A stretch of 8,206 nt of DNA, taken from the NCBI GenBank assembly GCA_039026975.1, contig JBCCLI010000300.1, forward strand, positions 1 to 8,206. The letters run 5' to 3'. Below, piece by piece: positions 6,806 through 8,206 of the stretch (positions are counted from its first letter, which is position 1; each line of letters starts with the position of its first letter). Under the pieces are notes generated by a model. That model did no database searches. It saw only the letters and a program-made list of their open reading frames with translations, and was not told where the DNA came from. Source of the DNA: JBCBKZ01 sp039026975 (GTDB lineage Bacteria > Bacteroidota > Bacteroidia > J057). The translations under genes and the position numbers were made by a program.

Positions 6806-8206
6806 TTAAAATGTCAGATTTAGTCCAAGGGTTACTACTCTGGGGTTAGGATAGGTCCCATTATCTACACTGAGATTCACATTAGAATCTCCTGCACCTG
6901 ATACTTCGGGATCATATCCCTTATAATCTGTTAGCGTGATCAAATTTTGCCCACTGGCATACACAGTCACTCCATCAAGGAAATCAAATCCTAAGTCTGA
7001 AGGGTTGATGGTGTAGCTTAAGCGAATATTTCTCAACCTGACAAAGCTTCCATCTTCCACGAATCGAGAATCCTCGGGAACCTGGAAGTTAGTCGATGAG
7101 AATGCTGGAATATCTGTATCCTGATTCGAGGGTGTCCATCTATCATTAATATCTCCATGGGTGGGCGTTTTTACATCTCCACTTGCCCCTAGCATAATGG
7201 CTCTTTGAATGTTAAAAATATCATGCCCCATGATGGACTGGATAAATATGTTTAACTCAAAGTTTTTGTAGTTGAAGGTATTATTGAAGCCCCAGGTAAA
7301 ATCCGGGTTTCCGTTTCCAATGATGGTCACGTCATCTCCATTAATTACCCCGTCATTATTGAGGTCTCTGTACTTTGTATCCCCAGGCTGCAAGCCATAG
7401 GTAGCCGCCTGGCTTTCCTCACTGGATTGCCAAACACCATCATTCACATATCCCAGAAAGTTTCCTAATTCTCCCCCCACATCTACACGGGAAAGGATAC
7501 TACCAGACCCTGCAAAGGCTCCACCTATGAATAGGTTATCTACATCACCAAGGTCTAGTACCTTAGTTCTGTTTCTTGCAAAATTCAGGCTTGCCTCCCA
7601 GAAGAAGTCTTCAGAGGTAGCCAGTACTGCACTTAAGTCAATTTCAAAACCTTTATTCTCTAATTCGCCTACGTTTCTTAACTCGCTGGCTTGACCCGTG
7701 TAGCTGGGAATACTGACAAATAGGAGAAGATCCGTAGTGTTCTTCTCATAATAATCCACACTTAGGCTCAGTCTTCCATCCCAAAAGCCAATATCAAATC
7801 CAGCATCTAACTGGGTAGTGGTTTCCCATTGGAGATCAGGATTAGAGAACCTACCGGGAGCGATCCCGAGAATAGCAGAACTATTATCTACTACAGCATT
7901 AAAGGGAAGGCCAAACCGTAACAATCCAAAGGTGGAATAGGGATTAATGGCCTGGTTTCCTATCTGTCCATAGCTGGCCCTCAGCTTGAGGTTGCTGAGT
8001 AGGGGAGAATTTGCCAGGAATTCCTCTTGAGAAAGTCTCCATGCAAATGCCACAGAAGGAAAGACACTATACTTATTTCCTTCAGCAAATTTAGATGAGC
8101 CATCTACTCTTACAGTTCCCGTCAGTAAATATTTATCTGCAAAATCATATTCTACTCTCCCCATATAAGACCTTAAGGCTTCCTCCGATTGGAAAGAGTT
8201 AATAAA
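6806..8206 (-). CDS. SusC/RagA family TonB-linked outer-membrane transporter, C-terminal part (5' end beyond window)
   Basis: The frame is open to the right edge, giving 466 residues that begin FINSFQSEEALRSYMGRV, so the Met at 8164 is internal and not a start. Family members are usually about 1000 residues, so roughly the C-terminal 45% is present and the plug domain lies outside. SusC hallmarks (numbered from the window edge) are YLLTGTVRVDGSSKF near 26-40, NVGELENKGFEIDL near 178-191, the calcium-type loop DLNNDGVINGDD at 281-292 followed by IGNGNPDFTWGF, SFVRLRNIRLSY near 387-398, and GQNLITLTDYKGYDPE near 419-434. The chain ends in LGLNLTF, an aromatic-terminated beta-signal for BAM-dependent barrel insertion. 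The product is the energised import channel paired with the SusD encoded 22 nt downstream. The operon promoter must lie upstream of the window. Confidence 0.97.
   Translation of the reverse strand, partial: FINSFQSEEALRSYMGRVEYDFADKYLLTGTVRVDGSSKFAEGNKYSVFPSVAFAWRLSQEEFLANSPLLSNLKLRASYGQIGNQAINPYSTFGLLRFGLPFNAVVDNSSAILGIAPGRFSNPDLQWETTTQLDAGFDIGFWDGRLSLSVDYYEKNTTDLLLFVSIPSYTGQASELRNVGELENKGFEIDLSAVLATSEDFFWEASLNFARNRTKVLDLGDVDNLFIGGAFAGSGSILSRVDVGGELGNFLGYVNDGVWQSSEESQAATYGLQPGDTKYRDLNNDGVINGDDVTIIGNGNPDFTWGFNNTFNYKNFELNIFIQSIMGHDIFNIQRAIMLGASGDVKTPTHGDINDRWTPSNQDTDIPAFSSTNFQVPEDSRFVEDGSFVRLRNIRLSYTINPSDLGFDFLDGVTVYASGQNLITLTDYKGYDPEVSGAGDSNVNLSVDNGTYPNPRVVTLGLNLTF

Noticed and set aside
7331..7366. 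Dockerin or EF-hand calcium domain in the SusC-like protein (DLNNDGVINGDD)
   Set aside because: A single loop of this kind is a normal feature of SusC-family barrels and does not indicate a separate dockerin or EF-hand domain.
6806..8164. SusC-like gene starting at the ATG at 8164 as a complete short protein
   Set aside because: The frame continues open to the window edge with SusC-like sequence before that Met, so the gene is cut by the window and not genuinely short.

Overview
The window looks like part of one long operon from a Bacteroidota genome, and all recognisable genes are on the minus strand. The evidence is a SusC/SusD outer-membrane pair, which is restricted to this phylum, followed by large FG-GAP (VCBS) lipoproteins. 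A and T dominate around the start codons, and strong Shine-Dalgarno sites are absent, which also fits. The 1125-residue double-propeller lipoprotein beside a SusCD pair suggests an environmental Cytophagales- or Flavobacteriia-type organism. That finer placement is inference.

Layout in transcription order, right to left: (1) 8206-6806, the C-terminal part of a SusC/RagA-type TonB-dependent transporter, cut by the window edge; (2) 6783-5290, its SusD/RagB lipoprotein partner; (3) 5289-5244, a short spacer with two inverted repeats, the second running into the start of the next gene; (4) 5243-1866, a 1125-residue lipoprotein with seven calcium-type FG-GAP loops, a central ASPIC/UnbV domain, and seven more loops; (5) 1879-128, a 583-residue CRTAC1-like lipoprotein with seven FG-GAP loops and a C-terminal ASPIC/UnbV domain; (6) 131-1, the first 43 codons of another gene with an N-terminal hydrophobic segment, cut by the left edge. 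Spacing is tight throughout: 22 nt, 46 nt, a 14-nt overlap and a 4-nt ATGA overlap. No stretch over 300 bases lacks a gene, and no RNA gene, insertion sequence or CRISPR array was seen.

Working model: SusC and SusD form a TonB-driven gated importer. The two beta-propeller lipoproteins would be co-expressed cell-envelope proteins, possibly on the outer surface, that bind or present a ligand or scaffold the complex. No glycoside hydrolase, peptidase or sulfatase is visible, so the substrate cannot be inferred here. The points most worth a second look are the 7 + ASPIC + 7 architecture with a conserved-looking non-propeller insert, the 10-bp hairpin that buries the first ATG of gene 4, and the combination of SusCD with two ASPIC/UnbV lipoproteins and a translationally coupled membrane-associated protein.
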